DNA from: JBOFCO01 sp051646105
GTDB taxonomy: Bacteria; Pseudomonadota; Alphaproteobacteria; Rhodobacterales; Rhodobacteraceae
Direction: 5' to 3'
NCBI GenBank assembly: GCA_051646105.1
Contig: JBOFCO010000034.1
Span: 1 to 25,767 of the forward strand
DNA: 25,767 bases
Shown: positions 24,457 through 25,767 of the stretch, piece by piece
Layout of the letters: each line of letters begins with the position of its first letter
Numbering within the stretch: the first letter of the stretch is position 1
Notes under the pieces: model-generated
What the model saw: only the letters and a program-made list of their open reading frames with translations
The model's database searches: none
Told to the model about the DNA's origin: nothing
Position numbers and translations under genes: made by a program

Positions 24457-25767
24457 TCAGACCTTCTTCAGATGATAGGATTTCGGCCGGGTAACCGCAT
24501 GGAAACCCAGATAGGAAAGCGAGGTGCCGCGCCCGGTATCCTTGCAGCCGGTCCAGCACAGGGCCGGGTCCAGATAGTCGGCGCGGTTCATGAACACCGT
24601 GCCGGTCTCGATCCGCCGCCCGATCGCAGCCGCCGTATCGTAATCCTGTGTCCAGATGCTTGCGGTCAGGCCATAGGGGCTGTCGTTCATCAGGCGGATC
24701 GCCTCCTCGTCATCACGCACCTTCATGATGCCGACGACGGGGCCAAAGGATTCCTCGGTCATCACGCGCATGGAATGGTCCACATTCACCAGCACCTGCG
24801 GGGCCAGATAGGCACCGCCGTCATCGGCCGAGAACAGTGCCGGGTCGATCAGCGGTTTCGCCCCCGCGGCCACGGCCTCGGCGATCTGCGCCCGGACCGT
24901 TGCCGCGAAACGACGGTTGGCCATCGGGCCGATGGTGGTATCCGCGTCGAAGGGATTGCCCAGTTTTAGCGCCTTGACCCAGGCCACCGCCTTTTCAACA
25001 AAGGCGTCATAAAGGCTTTCATGCACATAGATGCGCTCGATCCCGCAGCAGCACTGGCCGGCGTTGTACATCGCGCCGTCCATCAGCGTGTCCACCGCCG
25101 CATCAAGATTGGCGTCGGCGCGAACATAACCGGGGTCTTTGCCGCCCAGTTCCAGCCCCAGCGGGGTAAAGGTGCCCGCAGCCGCACGCTCCATCGCGGC
25201 GCCGCCCGCAACCGATCCTGTGAAGTTGATGAAGCTGAAGGCGCGGGCCTTGATAAGCGCTTCGGTCGTTTCGTGATCCAGCACGACGTTCTGGAACACA
25301 TCCGCAGGAATGCCGGCCGCGTGGAAGGCTTCCGCCAGCCTTTCACCAACCACAAGGGTCTGTGTGGCATGTTTCAGGATCACGGAATTGCCCGCGATCA
25401 GCGCCGGAACCAGCGTGTTGATCGTGGTCAGGTAGGGATAGTTCCATGGCGCTACGATGAACACCACACCGATGGGTTCACGGGCCAGATAGCGACGGAA
25501 TTTGTCGCTGTCCTCGACCATGGTCGGGGCAAGGGTCTGCGCCGCAATCTCGGACATATATTCGGTCCGCGCGTTCACCCCGCCAAATTCACCGCCGTAG
25601 CGTGTCGGGCGCCCCATCTGCCAGGCCAGTTCCTCGACCACGCGGTCCTTCATCGCATTCAGCCGCGCGACAGCATCCTTGACCATCGCGATACGGTCGG
25701 CCAGCGGGCGCGCGGCCCAGCCTGCCTGTGCGGCGCGGGCGCGGGCCGCGGCGGCCTGCGCCGCCTC
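24457..25767 (-). CDS. Aldehyde dehydrogenase, 5' truncated by window edge
   Basis: NAD(P)+-dependent oxidation of an aldehyde to a carboxylate. The frame is open to the right edge (27 codons continue beyond the first in-window ATG at 25686), so the gene starts outside; 436 residues are visible of the usual ~460-500. Motifs are APWNYPY (cofactor fold and oxyanion Asn), FTGSVAGG (NAD-binding), the general-base glutamate in LELGGKDP, the catalytic cysteine in NAGQCCCG, and EESFGPVVGI. It is followed after 1 bp by the iron-dependent alcohol dehydrogenase. The triple Cys around the active site is compatible with the family, where the second or neighbouring Cys acts. Substrate is unknown. Confidence 0.94.
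   Translation of the reverse strand, partial: EAAQAAAARARAAQAGWAARPLADRIAMVKDAVARLNAMKDRVVEELAWQMGRPTRYGGEFGGVNARTEYMSEIAAQTLAPTMVEDSDKFRRYLAREPIGVVFIVAPWNYPYLTTINTLVPALIAGNSVILKHATQTLVVGERLAEAFHAAGIPADVFQNVVLDHETTEALIKARAFSFINFTGSVAGGAAMERAAAGTFTPLGLELGGKDPGYVRADANLDAAVDTLMDGAMYNAGQCCCGIERIYVHESLYDAFVEKAVAWVKALKLGNPFDADTTIGPMANRRFAATVRAQIAEAVAAGAKPLIDPALFSADDGGAYLAPQVLVNVDHSMRVMTEESFGPVVGIMKVRDDEEAIRLMNDSPYGLTASIWTQDYDTAAAIGRRIETGTVFMNRADYLDPALCWTGCKDTGRGTSLSYLGFHAVTRPKSYHLKKV

Overview
The window is high-GC bacterial DNA that looks like a member of the Rhodobacterales (Alphaproteobacteria, Paracoccus/Rhodobacter-like); the genus cannot be fixed. The evidence is the G/C-ending codon use, the style of the acs, adk, truA, ycjX and ycjF genes, and M10/RTX proteins with the short 'MC-x-x-CA' N-terminus common in that group. 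No rRNA, tRNA, insertion sequence, phage gene or CRISPR array is visible. Both window edges cut a gene: acs on the left and an aldehyde dehydrogenase on the right.

Layout. (1) 1-5004, forward: acetyl-CoA synthetase (partial), adenylate kinase, an MHS-type major-facilitator transporter with an unusual periplasmic insertion, and a single-domain response regulator. Acs beside a monocarboxylate-type symporter suggests acetate or short-chain acid uptake and activation. (2) 4959-8742: truA (reverse), then a forward ycjX - GNAT acetyltransferase - ycjF unit. (3) 8746-21643: an extracellular polysaccharide region. It holds UDP-glucose 6-dehydrogenase, a secreted CAP-domain protein, ABC capsule export genes split into kpsT/kpsE (reverse) and kpsM (forward), and a tightly overlapping reverse operon: UDP-sulfoquinovose synthase (sqdB) - NAD epimerase - methyltransferase-like protein - GT4 - GT2. 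After a 411-bp AT-rich intergenic gap come a serralysin-like M10/RTX metalloprotease and a small phosphoglycosyl transferase. (4) 21740-23251, forward: a secreted RTX protein whose first 370 residues form a regular seven-fold repeat of about 51 residues, best read as a seven-bladed beta-propeller. (5) 23295-25767, reverse: an aldehyde dehydrogenase followed by an iron-containing alcohol dehydrogenase.

How it may work together. Ugd, SqdB and the epimerase can supply unusual nucleotide sugars (UDP-glucuronate, UDP-sulfoquinovose, an epimerised sugar). The phosphoglycosyl transferase, GT4 and GT2 could assemble a glycan, the methyltransferase-like protein could modify it, and KpsMTE could export it. 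Two RTX proteins carrying C-terminal type I secretion-like tails flank the phosphoglycosyl transferase and would be co-displayed in the extracellular matrix. The most interesting reading is a locus for a sulfoquinovose-containing (sulfonated) capsule or exopolysaccharide with dedicated secreted matrix proteins. This is inference: sqdB is best known from sulfolipid synthesis, and no enzyme here was tested.
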